From the NCBI GenBank assembly GCA_017462785.1, contig JAFTQJ010000062.1, positions 1 to 41,678 on the forward strand: a DNA stretch of 41,678 nucleotides, given 5' to 3'. Positions 29,591-37,450 of the stretch are shown one piece after another. Source of the stretch: Oscillospiraceae bacterium (lineage in GTDB: Bacteria; Bacillota; Clostridia; Oscillospirales; Ruminococcaceae). Made by a program: the position numbers and the translations under genes. The notes under the pieces were generated by a model, which searched no databases, was not told the DNA's origin, and was given only the letters and a program-made list of their open reading frames with translations. The number at the start of each line of letters is the position of its first letter. The first letter of the stretch is position 1.

Positions 29591-30322
29591 ATGAGAAATC
29601 GTCCGACAAGGGAAATGATCGTACAGCTGGCATCCAGACTGTACATTGAACAGGGCTTTTCCGCAACGGACAACAAGGAGGTTGCCAGACAGCTTGGCAT
29701 CAGTACGGGAAATCTGACATTTCATTTCCCCACAAAGGAGCATCTGCTCACGGAGCTTGTCAAGGAGCTTTGTGCATTTCAGCGTCGCATGATCGATCTG
29801 CATGCCAATGAGGACAGATCACCGCTGCTGGCACTTTGCATCGAATTTGCCACCATGACAGCCGCAGCAGAAGAAAATGCAGCAATTCGGGACGTGTATG
29901 TTTCTGCCTACACCTACCCCATGTCCCTTGCGGTGATCCGTGAAAATGACGGAGCGAAAACAAAGGAGATCTTCGGAAAGTTCTGTTCCGACTGGACGGA
30001 TGAACGCTTTGCCGCTGCTGAGAGTCTTTACTCCGGCATTGAGTACGGCACATTTTCCTCAGTCGGCAAGACCGACCTGCCCCTCGATCTGCGTGTAGAA
30101 TGCGGACTTGATGCGATCCTGCGGATCTATCAGGTACCGGAGGAGATCCGCCTCCAGAACATCCAGAGAATCATCGACATGGACTACAAAAAGCTCGGTT
30201 CACGCATCCTGACCGAATTCAGGGATTATGTCACCGCCGTCAACTGGCAGGCAGTTGAAACCGCAAGAAAGAACCGGATGAAAAAGACCTCCAATACCTC
30301 CGGAAACAACAGCAATACATGA
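29591..30322 (+). CDS. TetR-family transcriptional regulator
   Basis: A protein of about 243 residues. The N-terminal helix-turn-helix is typical of TetR: RPTREMIVQLASRLYIEQGFSA then NKEVARQLGISTGNLTFHFPT, the recognition helix and the conserved YxHFxxKExL-like end (FHFPTKEHLL). The remaining 180 residues are the ligand-binding and dimer domain, not assignable to a ligand. Its last residues are a polar S/N/T/K tail. The start is uncertain: the strong GGAGAGGG at about 29569 points to no standard codon at normal spacing (the codon there is ATC); ATG 29591 and GTG 29540 are the normal options. A terminator follows, then a lipoprotein gene. Its target may be the divergent cellulosomal operon. 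Confidence 0.85.
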   Translation: MRNRPTREMIVQLASRLYIEQGFSATDNKEVARQLGISTGNLTFHFPTKEHLLTELVKELCAFQRRMIDLHANEDRSPLLALCIEFATMTAAAEENAAIRDVYVSAYTYPMSLAVIRENDGAKTKEIFGKFCSDWTDERFAAAESLYSGIEYGTFSSVGKTDLPLDLRVECGLDAILRIYQVPEEIRLQNIQRIIDMDYKKLGSRILTEFRDYVTAVNWQAVETARKNRMKKTSNTSGNNSNT

Positions 30323-30328
30323 AAACCA

Positions 30329-30356
30329 AACCGCCGCAGAAAAAACTGCGGCGGTT
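30329..30356 (+). terminator. Terminator of the TetR gene
   Basis: AACCGCCGCAG and CTGCGGCGGTT form a perfect 11-bp stem around six A. Only a short T stretch follows (GATTATC). Confidence 0.75.
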
Positions 30357-30382
30357 GATTATCATAGGAAAGGAATGAGCAG

Positions 30383-31315
30383 ATGAAAACCGGACTTTGT
30401 GCGGCAGCATGCCTGCTGCTTTGCCTGCTCACCGGCTGCGGCAGCGATACGGCTTCGATCGAACCAAACGGCTTTCTCGCCGTATCGGCAGGGGACTGCA
30501 GCGGTGTAGATACCATCATCGGCATCCGCAGCATGCAGGCATTCACCGATGATGCAGCCGTCCACCCGATCGAAAGCCTCGACAACGGAACCTACTTTGC
30601 TCTGAAGTACCCGTTTCAGGATGGGGAGCAGGTGTATTATACCACCACCCATGCCGCAACAGGGGAGGAATGCATCATCACCAAGACGGACACGCAGCCC
30701 GAATGGAGCACATTCCCCGAGCAGGAAAACCGCTATTACCGCAAAACCCCCGTATGGGAGCCGGTTCTGCGGCAATCGGGGAGTATCCGCTATAAAACCA
30801 TCTCCGGCAACCAGCTGTACTACCTCCTTGTCACACAGGACAGTGCAGAGATCCGCCGCTTTGACCTGCAAACAAAGGAGGATGAGCCGCTGCTTTCCGG
30901 TGTTCATCCGGATGCCGGCTTTGATGCCGATGCACAGGGCACCATCCTCTATGTTACCGCCGATTCCGCCGTGAAGCTCCGCAGTGCCGACGGCACGGAA
31001 CAGGAGCTGGGGCAGGGGACTGCCGCCTGCTTCTATCAGGAGCAGAAGATCCTGCTGGCGGATGCGTCCGGTGTCAGCATCCGTGACCTGACGGATGGCA
31101 CGGAGCAGAAACTCTGCTCTGTGACCGGCAATGCCATCCTGCTCTCACCGAGCAGAACCTGCATTGCCCTGTGCAGTCAGGAGGAGTCTAAGAATCTGGA
31201 GTACGACACTGTGACCGTGGTTGAGCTTGCATCCGGCAGGACGCACACGATCCGTACCCTCCCCGATACGCTCCACGGAGCCGCATGGCTTGACGGGTAC
31301 TATCCCATCAGTTGA
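30383..31315 (+). CDS. Lipoprotein of unknown function, beta-propeller-like
   Basis: A 310-residue exported lipoprotein: the signal peptide ends in LLTGC, so Cys19 would carry the lipid. The mature part has many short beta-strand segments with repeating turns (IRRFDLQTKEDEPLL, AVKLRSADGTEQELG, VSIRDLTDGTEQKL, VTVVELASGRTHTI) spaced 40 to 45 residues apart, which suggests a WD40/YVTN-like propeller of four or more blades, though blade motifs are weak. No enzyme motif is seen. An AAAGGA ribosome site precedes the start. It overlaps the convergent beta-helix gene by eight bases with no terminator between. I cannot name a family. Confidence 0.7.
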   Translation: MKTGLCAAACLLLCLLTGCGSDTASIEPNGFLAVSAGDCSGVDTIIGIRSMQAFTDDAAVHPIESLDNGTYFALKYPFQDGEQVYYTTTHAATGEECIITKTDTQPEWSTFPEQENRYYRKTPVWEPVLRQSGSIRYKTISGNQLYYLLVTQDSAEIRRFDLQTKEDEPLLSGVHPDAGFDADAQGTILYVTADSAVKLRSADGTEQELGQGTAACFYQEQKILLADASGVSIRDLTDGTEQKLCSVTGNAILLSPSRTCIALCSQEESKNLEYDTVTVVELASGRTHTIRTLPDTLHGAAWLDGYYPIS

Positions 31316-32864
31316 CGACTTCCGTCCGAACCAGCTCCACATCGTCCTTGTTCAGACTGCCGGAGCTGTCAGAATAACCATAAATTTCCAGCATCAGCCG
31401 CCGCATTCCTTCCGGTACCTCAACCGTAAGGGATGCGGTTCCGTTTTCGTCAAAGGTCTGTGTACCGCCGGAATTGCCGATCCATTTGCCGGTCGAGCCG
31501 TCCGCATTGGCATAGCAGCCGTCCCAGTAGCCCCAGCCCGTGCTGATGGTGCTGCCCGGCTTTCCCGTCATACAGAAGGTGACTGTCTTTCCGCCCAGAC
31601 CGTCGGAGATCCTCCATGCAGCGGTGCTTTCCTCCACATAGTCCACGAGCGTCACCGGCTCTTCCTGCGTATCGCCGGCATTGAGTTTTTTCTTGAGGAT
31701 GCAAAGGTCAAACGCATTCATGCTGCCGTCATTGTCAAGATCCGCATTTTCCGCAGAAACATGCGTTTCATCCCTGCCCAGCACATGCCCCTGCAAGCGT
31801 CCTGCATCTTCCGCATTGACTCTGCCGTCCTCGGTCACATCACCATCCAGCAGGAAATTCCGCACCTGCTGTGTCATGCTGGTCGAGTATCCCGCACAGG
31901 AGGGGATCGCCGTATTGCGGAATACCTGTGACGCACAGTTCCACTCCTTGAACATGTATACAGATTCAGAATCAAAGTGCACCGTATTCTCGTACACCTG
32001 ATTATTCTGTCCCCAGCCCTCCAGCATCTGATGGGCATCGAACGCATACAGCATGTACTGGCAGCCGTTCTGATAGCCGGTATTGTTCCGGACAATGCAG
32101 TTGTTGCCCTTGATCTCTACAAAGCTGTCACCGCCGTTTTCTCCGGCAATGCCCGAACCGTCAAAGGTGCAGTATTCCACGACATTTCCGATGGTGTATT
32201 CCTTGATGTCCACACAGTCCGCTGTGACATTCGGACCGATCTTGCAGCCACGAACGGTGTTGTAATGGCAGTCAAAGCCGTAGCCCTCCGCTTTGTAGGA
32301 GCTGCCGATGTAGACACCCTCGCCGTATTTGGGCGTGTATTTTCCGGTATCGTGGATATAGCAGTTCTCGACCAGATTATAGCTGCTGTCGTCAATGATA
32401 TGGATCGCTTCATCACCGATATTGTACACCTCACAGCCGGAAATGATACTGTGCTCCGACTGCTCCAGAAAAATGCCCTTTGCCGCCTCGCAGATCACCA
32501 GATCCCGTATCTCCCAGTAGCTTCCGACGATGCGGAGTCCGTATTTTTCCTCCGTTGTCACACCGCTGAGTACTGCCGGATGCTCCGGATCCTCACTTCG
32601 CAGAATGATGGGCTTTTCCGCTGTGCCGCTTGCCTGAGCGTAGAACACCGCCCAAACCCCGATCCATTCATCGTGCTGGTACAGACCCTCTTTGAGAATG
32701 ATCTCATCGCCTGCCCGTGCATCCGCAAGTGCCGCATGCAGCTCCTCGGTGCTGCTGACAAGCACCTCTCTTGTTCCCTCAGCATATGTCATTCCCTGCA
32801 TGCCGGTTACTGCCATTGCCGCTGACAACAGAACAGCGGCTGTCCTTGTACTTCTTTTCATCAT
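31308..32864 (-). CDS. Secreted beta-helix protein with internal dockerin, putative polysaccharide lyase
   Basis: A 518-residue exported protein. Residues 1-28 are a signal peptide. Residues about 33-335 form a right-handed beta-helix of the pectate-lyase-like kind (AGDEIILKEGLYQ, PIILRSEDPEHP, YWEIRDLVICEAAKGIFLEQ, EGVYIGSS, CVDIKEYTIGNVVEYCTF, NNCIVRNNTGYQNGC). Residues about 339-398 are a dockerin (GDVTEDGRVNAEDAGRLQ and DLDNDGSMNAFDLCILKKKL). The dockerin is thus not terminal: 120 more residues follow, beta-rich with WGYWDGCYANADGSTGKW, like a carbohydrate-binding module. Similar PL1/PL9 or chondroitinase-type lyases use Lys, Arg and Asp residues, which I cannot place safely here. AGGGAAATC precedes the start; two ATGs are adjacent. 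Confidence 0.82.
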   Translation of the reverse strand: MMKRSTRTAAVLLSAAMAVTGMQGMTYAEGTREVLVSSTEELHAALADARAGDEIILKEGLYQHDEWIGVWAVFYAQASGTAEKPIILRSEDPEHPAVLSGVTTEEKYGLRIVGSYWEIRDLVICEAAKGIFLEQSEHSIISGCEVYNIGDEAIHIIDDSSYNLVENCYIHDTGKYTPKYGEGVYIGSSYKAEGYGFDCHYNTVRGCKIGPNVTADCVDIKEYTIGNVVEYCTFDGSGIAGENGGDSFVEIKGNNCIVRNNTGYQNGCQYMLYAFDAHQMLEGWGQNNQVYENTVHFDSESVYMFKEWNCASQVFRNTAIPSCAGYSTSMTQQVRNFLLDGDVTEDGRVNAEDAGRLQGHVLGRDETHVSAENADLDNDGSMNAFDLCILKKKLNAGDTQEEPVTLVDYVEESTAAWRISDGLGGKTVTFCMTGKPGSTISTGWGYWDGCYANADGSTGKWIGNSGGTQTFDENGTASLTVEVPEGMRRLMLEIYGYSDSSGSLNKDDVELVRTEVVN

Positions 32865-32930
32865 GATTTCCCTCCATCAAAGCACCGATTCAAGATACGA
32901 TCAGCGTCATTGTTAAATATCGACAATTCT

Positions 32931-32959
32931 ATTATACCATATACAAAAACATAACGCAA
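32931..32959 (-). promoter_or_regulatory. Promoter of the beta-helix dockerin gene
   Basis: Minus-strand TTGCGT (32959-32954), 17 bases, TATAAT (32936-32931), about 65 bases upstream of the start codon. Confidence 0.7.
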
Positions 32960-33061
32960 GCTGCACAATGTGCGAATTTGCGAACAAGTTGTAAACAAAC
33001 CATGTTCCCGCAAGCGGATGCTCCCGTGCCGCAGGCATTTCCGCACGATTCCTGATATGCC

Positions 33062-33095
33062 AAAAGCACCGGTTCTGTATAGCTCCGGTGCTTTT
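33062..33095 (-). terminator. Terminator of the ilv operon
   Basis: AAAAGCACCGG and CCGGTGCTTTT form an 11-bp stem around 12 bases just after the ilvN stop. Confidence 0.82.
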
Positions 33096-33104
33096 GTGTT
33101 GCGA

Positions 33105-33593
33105 TTATTTGAGTACTGCACTGCCCTTCTGAATGGCAATGACACCCGTGCGGACTACTTCCTTGATGCCGTAGCCCTTGAGCAGCTCATGCATCTTGTC
33201 GAGCTGTTCCGCCGTACCGGAAACTTCGATCGTGACCGCATCCGTGCACATGTCAGCGATCTTTGCCCCCATGATCTCGCAGATCGTCAGGATCTCGCTC
33301 CGCTGTGCAGGCGTGGCACTGACTTTGATGAACTGCAATTCCCTCGAAAGCATCTCCTCCGCCGGCAGACTGCGAACCTTCATCGTGTCCACCAGCTTGT
33401 TGAGCTGCTTCTCGATCTGCTGTGCCGTGTGCTCGTCACCGTCCGCAATGATCGTAATGCGTGAAATGGACGGATCACTCGTCATGCCCACTGCAAGACT
33501 GTCAATGTTAAAGGCTCTTCGTGCGAAAAGTCCGGAAATGCGGGCAAGAACGCCTGCATGGTTTTCTACAAGGATGGAAATGGTATGCTTCAT
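33105..33593 (-). CDS. ilvN: Acetolactate synthase small (regulatory) subunit
   Basis: A 162-residue regulatory partner of acetolactate synthase, which in this family senses valine and stimulates the large subunit. The N-terminal ACT domain runs about 3-75 (HTISILVENHAGVLARISGLF, RAFNIDSLAVG, ISRITI), and the ALS small-subunit C-terminal domain about 80-155 (KVSATPAQRSEILTICEI, VIEVSGT-like TIEVSGTAEQLD, and ending in the GIKEVVRTGVIAIQKG motif). The length fits single-ACT IlvN/IlvH proteins. GGAGGCAGACC precedes the start, 12 bases after ilvB, so both are made from one message. Confidence 0.95.
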   Translation of the reverse strand: MKHTISILVENHAGVLARISGLFARRAFNIDSLAVGMTSDPSISRITIIADGDEHTAQQIEKQLNKLVDTMKVRSLPAEEMLSRELQFIKVSATPAQRSEILTICEIMGAKIADMCTDAVTIEVSGTAEQLDKMHELLKGYGIKEVVRTGVIAIQKGSAVLK

Positions 33594-33605
33594 GGTCTGC
33601 CTCCT

Positions 33606-35225
33606 TTACGAAAGTGTCGGTTCCAGTGGGTCCACATGGCAGACAAGCAGGTAGGGTTTGTCGGAATCAACAAGCTTCTGCATCTTCTCATATGCCTCTG
33701 CCTCTGTGTATGCATTCTCTGCGTCCATGCCATAGGATCTTGCAAGTGCCGCAAAATCGGGGCTGCCGTTCAGGTGCACCGCCATCTGTCTGTCACCGTA
33801 ACGCAGTGTCTGGATCTCACGCACCATGCCAAGACGGGTATTCGCAAAGATCACGACCTTCACTGCAATGCCCTCCTGCATCATGGTTGCCAGCTCCATC
33901 ATCTGCATCTGGAAAGAGCCGTCACCGCAGACAACAACGACCTCACGGTTCGGGTCCGCCATCTTGGCACCAATGCCGCAGGGGAGGGAATAACCCATCG
34001 TGCCCATACCGCCCGTTGTCAGGAATCTGCCGCCCTCACGGATGCCGAAGTGGTTGCAGCTCCAGATCTGGTTCTGTCCCACGTCCGCAACACAGACCGT
34101 GTTGTCCGGCAGTTTTGCCGAAAGCTCACGCAGGAACGCCTTGGGATTGATACGCTCGCCGTAGGAAGCATATACAGAGGTATCCTTCCGCTTTTCTGCA
34201 AGCTCTGCAAACCAAGGATTATCGGGCATATCCCCGATCTTTTCCGTCATCGCCGTCAGGATCGCCTCGCAGTCACCGACCAGCGGAATGTCCGTGCTGA
34301 TGTTCTTGCCGATCTCGGCAGGGTCAATGTCCATATGGATGATGGTCGTGCTCTCTGCAAGGAATTTCGGGGAGCGTACAGCTCTGTCACCGACCCTCGC
34401 ACCGATCAGGAGCATCACATCGCATTCATGCACAGCGGTATTCGCAGAAGCCGTGCCGTGCATGCCCAGCATGCCGAGGTACAGCGGATGTGCACTCGGA
34501 AGAATGCCAATGCCCATCATAGTCGAAACCACCGGAATATGGGTCTTTTCTGCAAATGCGATCAGCTCATCCTGTGCCCCTGAGAGGAATACGCCGCCGC
34601 CTGCACAGATGAGGGGCTTTTTCGCACTTTGCAGCATTTCGCAGATCTTCTGGATCTGGAGGGGATTGCCCTTGACTGTGGGCTTGTAGGTACGCATCTG
34701 CACTGTTTCCGGATAGCTGAAATCGATCAGGGTATTCTGCACATCCACCGGCACATCAATGAGAACGGGACCTTTTCTGCCGGTTCCTGCTAAGTAGAAC
34801 GCCTCCTTGAAAATACGGGGCAGTGCGGATGCATCCTTGACCAGATAGCTGTGCTTTACAAAAGGCTCCGCAGCTCCGGTAATATCCGCCTCCTGAAATA
34901 CGTCGCCGCCGATCTGGTCGGTGGACACCTGACCGGTGATGCAGACCAGCGGAATGCTGTCCGCATAGGCGGTTGCAATTGCCGTCAGCAGATTGGTCGC
35001 ACCGGGACCGGAGGTAGCAATGCAGACCGCAGGCTTGTTGGTGATACGGGCATAACCGCTTGCCGCATGTCCGGCGTTTGCCTCATGGCGTACAAGTACA
35101 TGATGAATATCGGATGCATACAGTGCATCAAAAAACGGACAGATCGCCGCACCGGGATAGCCGAAAACCACCCTGATACCTTCCTGATCCAGACATTTTA
35201 CCATTGCTTCAGCAGCTTTTATCAT
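33606..35225 (-). CDS. ilvB: Acetolactate synthase large (catalytic) subunit
   Basis: A 539-residue thiamine-diphosphate enzyme that joins two pyruvates to acetolactate, the first step of valine and leucine synthesis (and with 2-ketobutyrate, isoleucine). The N-terminal PYR domain has FGYPGAAICPFFDAL and VRHEANAGHAASGYAR with the catalytic Glu; ATSGPGATNL follows. The middle FAD-binding domain is about 190-330. The C-terminal PP domain has VVCGDGSFQM, the ThDP-Mg motif GDGSFQM-x(25)-FAN. It is a little shorter than most (540 against 560-590). The ATG at 35225 is preferred because GGAG lies eight bases upstream; the GTG at 35234 overlaps it. ilvN follows. Confidence 0.95.
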   Translation of the reverse strand: MIKAAEAMVKCLDQEGIRVVFGYPGAAICPFFDALYASDIHHVLVRHEANAGHAASGYARITNKPAVCIATSGPGATNLLTAIATAYADSIPLVCITGQVSTDQIGGDVFQEADITGAAEPFVKHSYLVKDASALPRIFKEAFYLAGTGRKGPVLIDVPVDVQNTLIDFSYPETVQMRTYKPTVKGNPLQIQKICEMLQSAKKPLICAGGGVFLSGAQDELIAFAEKTHIPVVSTMMGIGILPSAHPLYLGMLGMHGTASANTAVHECDVMLLIGARVGDRAVRSPKFLAESTTIIHMDIDPAEIGKNISTDIPLVGDCEAILTAMTEKIGDMPDNPWFAELAEKRKDTSVYASYGERINPKAFLRELSAKLPDNTVCVADVGQNQIWSCNHFGIREGGRFLTTGGMGTMGYSLPCGIGAKMADPNREVVVVCGDGSFQMQMMELATMMQEGIAVKVVIFANTRLGMVREIQTLRYGDRQMAVHLNGSPDFAALARSYGMDAENAYTEAEAYEKMQKLVDSDKPYLLVCHVDPLEPTLS

Positions 35226-35551
35226 TGGCTTCACTCCATTTCCCCATACCTTTTCCGGCGGTTCTGACCGGATGGATATGGTGTTGATTTGTTGGTTTCA
35301 TATATTATATCATGTTTGAGAAAATGTGTCAATATCCTTTCTGTTTTTGCATTATCATCTTACTGCCCCGATCATTGATTCAAAAGGAGGCAGTCTTTAC
35401 CAGAGCACCGATACAAAATTCTACTCCCTTTGCAATCCTTTTGGGACAAAAGAATTCACATTTTCTTCAAACAATTTCCTAAAAACAGTTGCAATACTGT
35501 GAAATATGTGGTATAATATAACATATGGTAGATTAGAATGGAGGTATTACT
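35226..35551. promoter_or_regulatory. Divergent promoter region between ilvB and the pectate lyase gene
   Basis: On the minus strand TTGACA (35332-35327), 17 bases and TATAAT (35309-35304) form a consensus promoter for ilvB. On the plus strand TTGCAA (35489-35494), 17 bases and TATAAT (35512-35517) drive the pectate lyase gene. The ilvB leader of about 70 bases contains no T-box pattern and no peptide rich in branched-chain residues. The 155 bases between the two promoters hold no gene; GGAGGCAG at 35390 is not followed by a useful start. Confidence 0.75.
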
Positions 35552-37333
35552 ATGAAATCTACAAAGAAAAGAGCCATTTCCCTGACTGCATGTGCAGCCA
35601 TGCTTGTATCTCTGATGCAGGCAGTCCCCGCAGAACCGATGCTGGTATCCGCCGCCGACTACAAATGGAGCACCATCCTCAAAAATGATGATGCGTGGTT
35701 CGGTCAATCCGAGGGTATCGCACTTGCTGACACCATCCTGCAATACCAGCTTGCGGACGGCGGATGGCGTAAGGCGATGGATGACACCAGCCAGACCGGT
35801 TCATGGGGCAAGTCCACGATCGACAATGACACGACCATTTCCCAGATCCGTGTCCTCGCCCGTGTCTACTCCCAGACTGGCACGCAGAAGTACCTGACCG
35901 GTTGTCTGGACGGTATCGACCTGCTGCTGGAGGGGCAGTACGACAACGGCGGCTGGCCGCAGGTGTTTGATGACGCAGGTACTTACCACGCACATATCAC
36001 CTACAACGACAATGCCATGATTCAGGTTATTGAGCTTCTCACGGAGGTGCGTGACCAGAACGGCGATTTTGCCTTTGCGGATGATGCCTACGCCGCTTCC
36101 GCCGGAACAGCAGTTGAAAAGGGGATTCAGTGCATTCTCGACACGCAGATCATTGTCAACGGCGAATATACGGGCTGGTGCCAGCAGCATGATGAATTCA
36201 CCCTTGCACCTGCCTCCGGACGTGCCTATGAGCTGGAGTCCATTTCCTCTTCCGAGAGCGTGAACATCGTCAACTACCTCAAGGGTATCGACAACCCCAG
36301 CAATGAGATCCTCCGCCGCATCAATGCAGCCGTGGAATGGATGACGGATGCACAGCTCAGCGGCATTGCATTGGAGGATTATACCAATGCTGACGGCGAA
36401 GCGGACAGACGTGTCATTTCCGACCCCGATGCGGATCCTCTCTGGGCGAGATTCTATTATCTGACCGACGGCACGACTCCCATGTTTGTTGACCGCCAGA
36501 GCAACGCAGCGGACAACTGGGATCATATTGGTGCGGAGAGAAGAACCGGTTACGCATGGTACGGTACATGGCCGAAAAATCTTGTCAAGGAGGGAACTGT
36601 TGCAATCGAGCCGACCGTCCTCAGCGGCAAGCTCATCCAGAACATGACTGTCCTTGATGAAACCTACAGTTCCAAATGGTCGATCGACACCGACCACCAG
36701 CTCACCGAGCCGATCTACGGCGACCGTGATGTGGTCTACCTCACGCTTCCCGATCAGCTTGTCGGTGCGGAGTACATCCGTACTGCATGCGATTCCAAGA
36801 ACACCGCCGGAACCCTTGCTTCCTTCACCGCAGCAGAAGACGTGGATGCCTATGTCCTGATGGACAGCCGTGTCACCGCACTTCCTGCATGGCTCGGCGG
36901 CTGGGAGAATACGGGTCTGACCGCCTCCAATGATAACAATGTGCTCTATACGATTTATAGAGGAAAATTCAGTGCAGGCGAAACCGTGACTCTCGGTGAG
37001 AATGGTCAGTCCAGCGGCTGTGTACACTATGCAGTTTTTGTCACAGAGCAGACAGCGGATATGCCGGAGGAAACCACCACGACCGAAGCCCCCGAAACCA
37101 CAACAGAACCTGAAACCACGACCACAGAAACCACCACCGTACCGGATACAGAACCTGACAGATACGATGTGACTGCGGACGGCAATTTCAACATCCTCGA
37201 TGTCATTATGCTGCAAAAATGGCTGCTCAATGCCGGAGAGATCAATCATTGGTATGCAGGTGATCTGTATTACGATCAACGCCTTGATGCCTTTGACCTC
37301 GCAATGATGAAGCGTGAGCTTCTCAGCAAGTAA
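35552..37333 (+). CDS. Cellulosomal pectate lyase, PL10 family, with C-terminal dockerin
   Basis: A 593-residue secreted enzyme. Residues 1-35 are a signal peptide (KKR, hydrophobic core, SAAD). Residues about 45-345 are a PL10 pectate lyase: GGWRK near 72, STIDNDTTISQIRVLARVY, GIDLLLEGQYDNGGWPQVF, HITYNDNAMIQVIELL, YELESISSSESVNIVNYL, and DRRVISDPDADPLWARFYYL, motifs of this alpha-toroid family, which cleaves polygalacturonate by beta-elimination using calcium and an Arg base. A beta-rich domain covers about 355-510, then a T/E/P-rich linker (TTTEAPETTTEPETTTTETTT in part), and a dockerin (535-592: DVTADGNFNILDVIMLQKWL and DQRLDAFDLAMMKREL). GGAGGTATT precedes the ATG. The second dockerin repeat shares the DAFDL signature with the LRR-dockerin protein of this window. 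Confidence 0.92.
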   Translation: MKSTKKRAISLTACAAMLVSLMQAVPAEPMLVSAADYKWSTILKNDDAWFGQSEGIALADTILQYQLADGGWRKAMDDTSQTGSWGKSTIDNDTTISQIRVLARVYSQTGTQKYLTGCLDGIDLLLEGQYDNGGWPQVFDDAGTYHAHITYNDNAMIQVIELLTEVRDQNGDFAFADDAYAASAGTAVEKGIQCILDTQIIVNGEYTGWCQQHDEFTLAPASGRAYELESISSSESVNIVNYLKGIDNPSNEILRRINAAVEWMTDAQLSGIALEDYTNADGEADRRVISDPDADPLWARFYYLTDGTTPMFVDRQSNAADNWDHIGAERRTGYAWYGTWPKNLVKEGTVAIEPTVLSGKLIQNMTVLDETYSSKWSIDTDHQLTEPIYGDRDVVYLTLPDQLVGAEYIRTACDSKNTAGTLASFTAAEDVDAYVLMDSRVTALPAWLGGWENTGLTASNDNNVLYTIYRGKFSAGETVTLGENGQSSGCVHYAVFVTEQTADMPEETTTTEAPETTTEPETTTTETTTVPDTEPDRYDVTADGNFNILDVIMLQKWLLNAGEINHWYAGDLYYDQRLDAFDLAMMKRELLSK

Positions 37334-37339
37334 CGCATC

Positions 37340-37372
37340 CTGCCCCGTTCTCCACGGGGCAGAATCTTTTTG
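37340..37372 (+). terminator. Terminator of the pectate lyase gene
   Basis: CTGCCCCGT and ACGGGGCAG form a 9-bp stem around five bases, followed by AATCTTTTTG. Confidence 0.85.
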
Positions 37373-37380
37373 AAAAAATC

Positions 37381-37409
37381 TTGCATTCTGCACAAAAATG
37401 TGTTATAAT
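37381..37409 (+). promoter_or_regulatory. Promoter of pepD
   Basis: TTGCAT (37381-37386), 17 bases, TATAAT (37404-37409), directly after the preceding terminator and 41 bases before the start codon. Confidence 0.75.
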
Positions 37410-37450
37410 AAACCTATACAAATCAGCATTTACAATCATGGAGGAAATAT

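Noticed and set aside
35226..35330. T-box or leader-peptide attenuator before ilvB
   Set aside because: The leader is too short, and it has no T-box sequence, no terminator hairpin and no run of Leu, Val or Ile codons.
35801..37393. 530-codon minus-strand frame opposite the pectate lyase
   Set aside because: It has no start signals and an unnatural composition, while the plus strand is a clear PL10 enzyme with dockerin.
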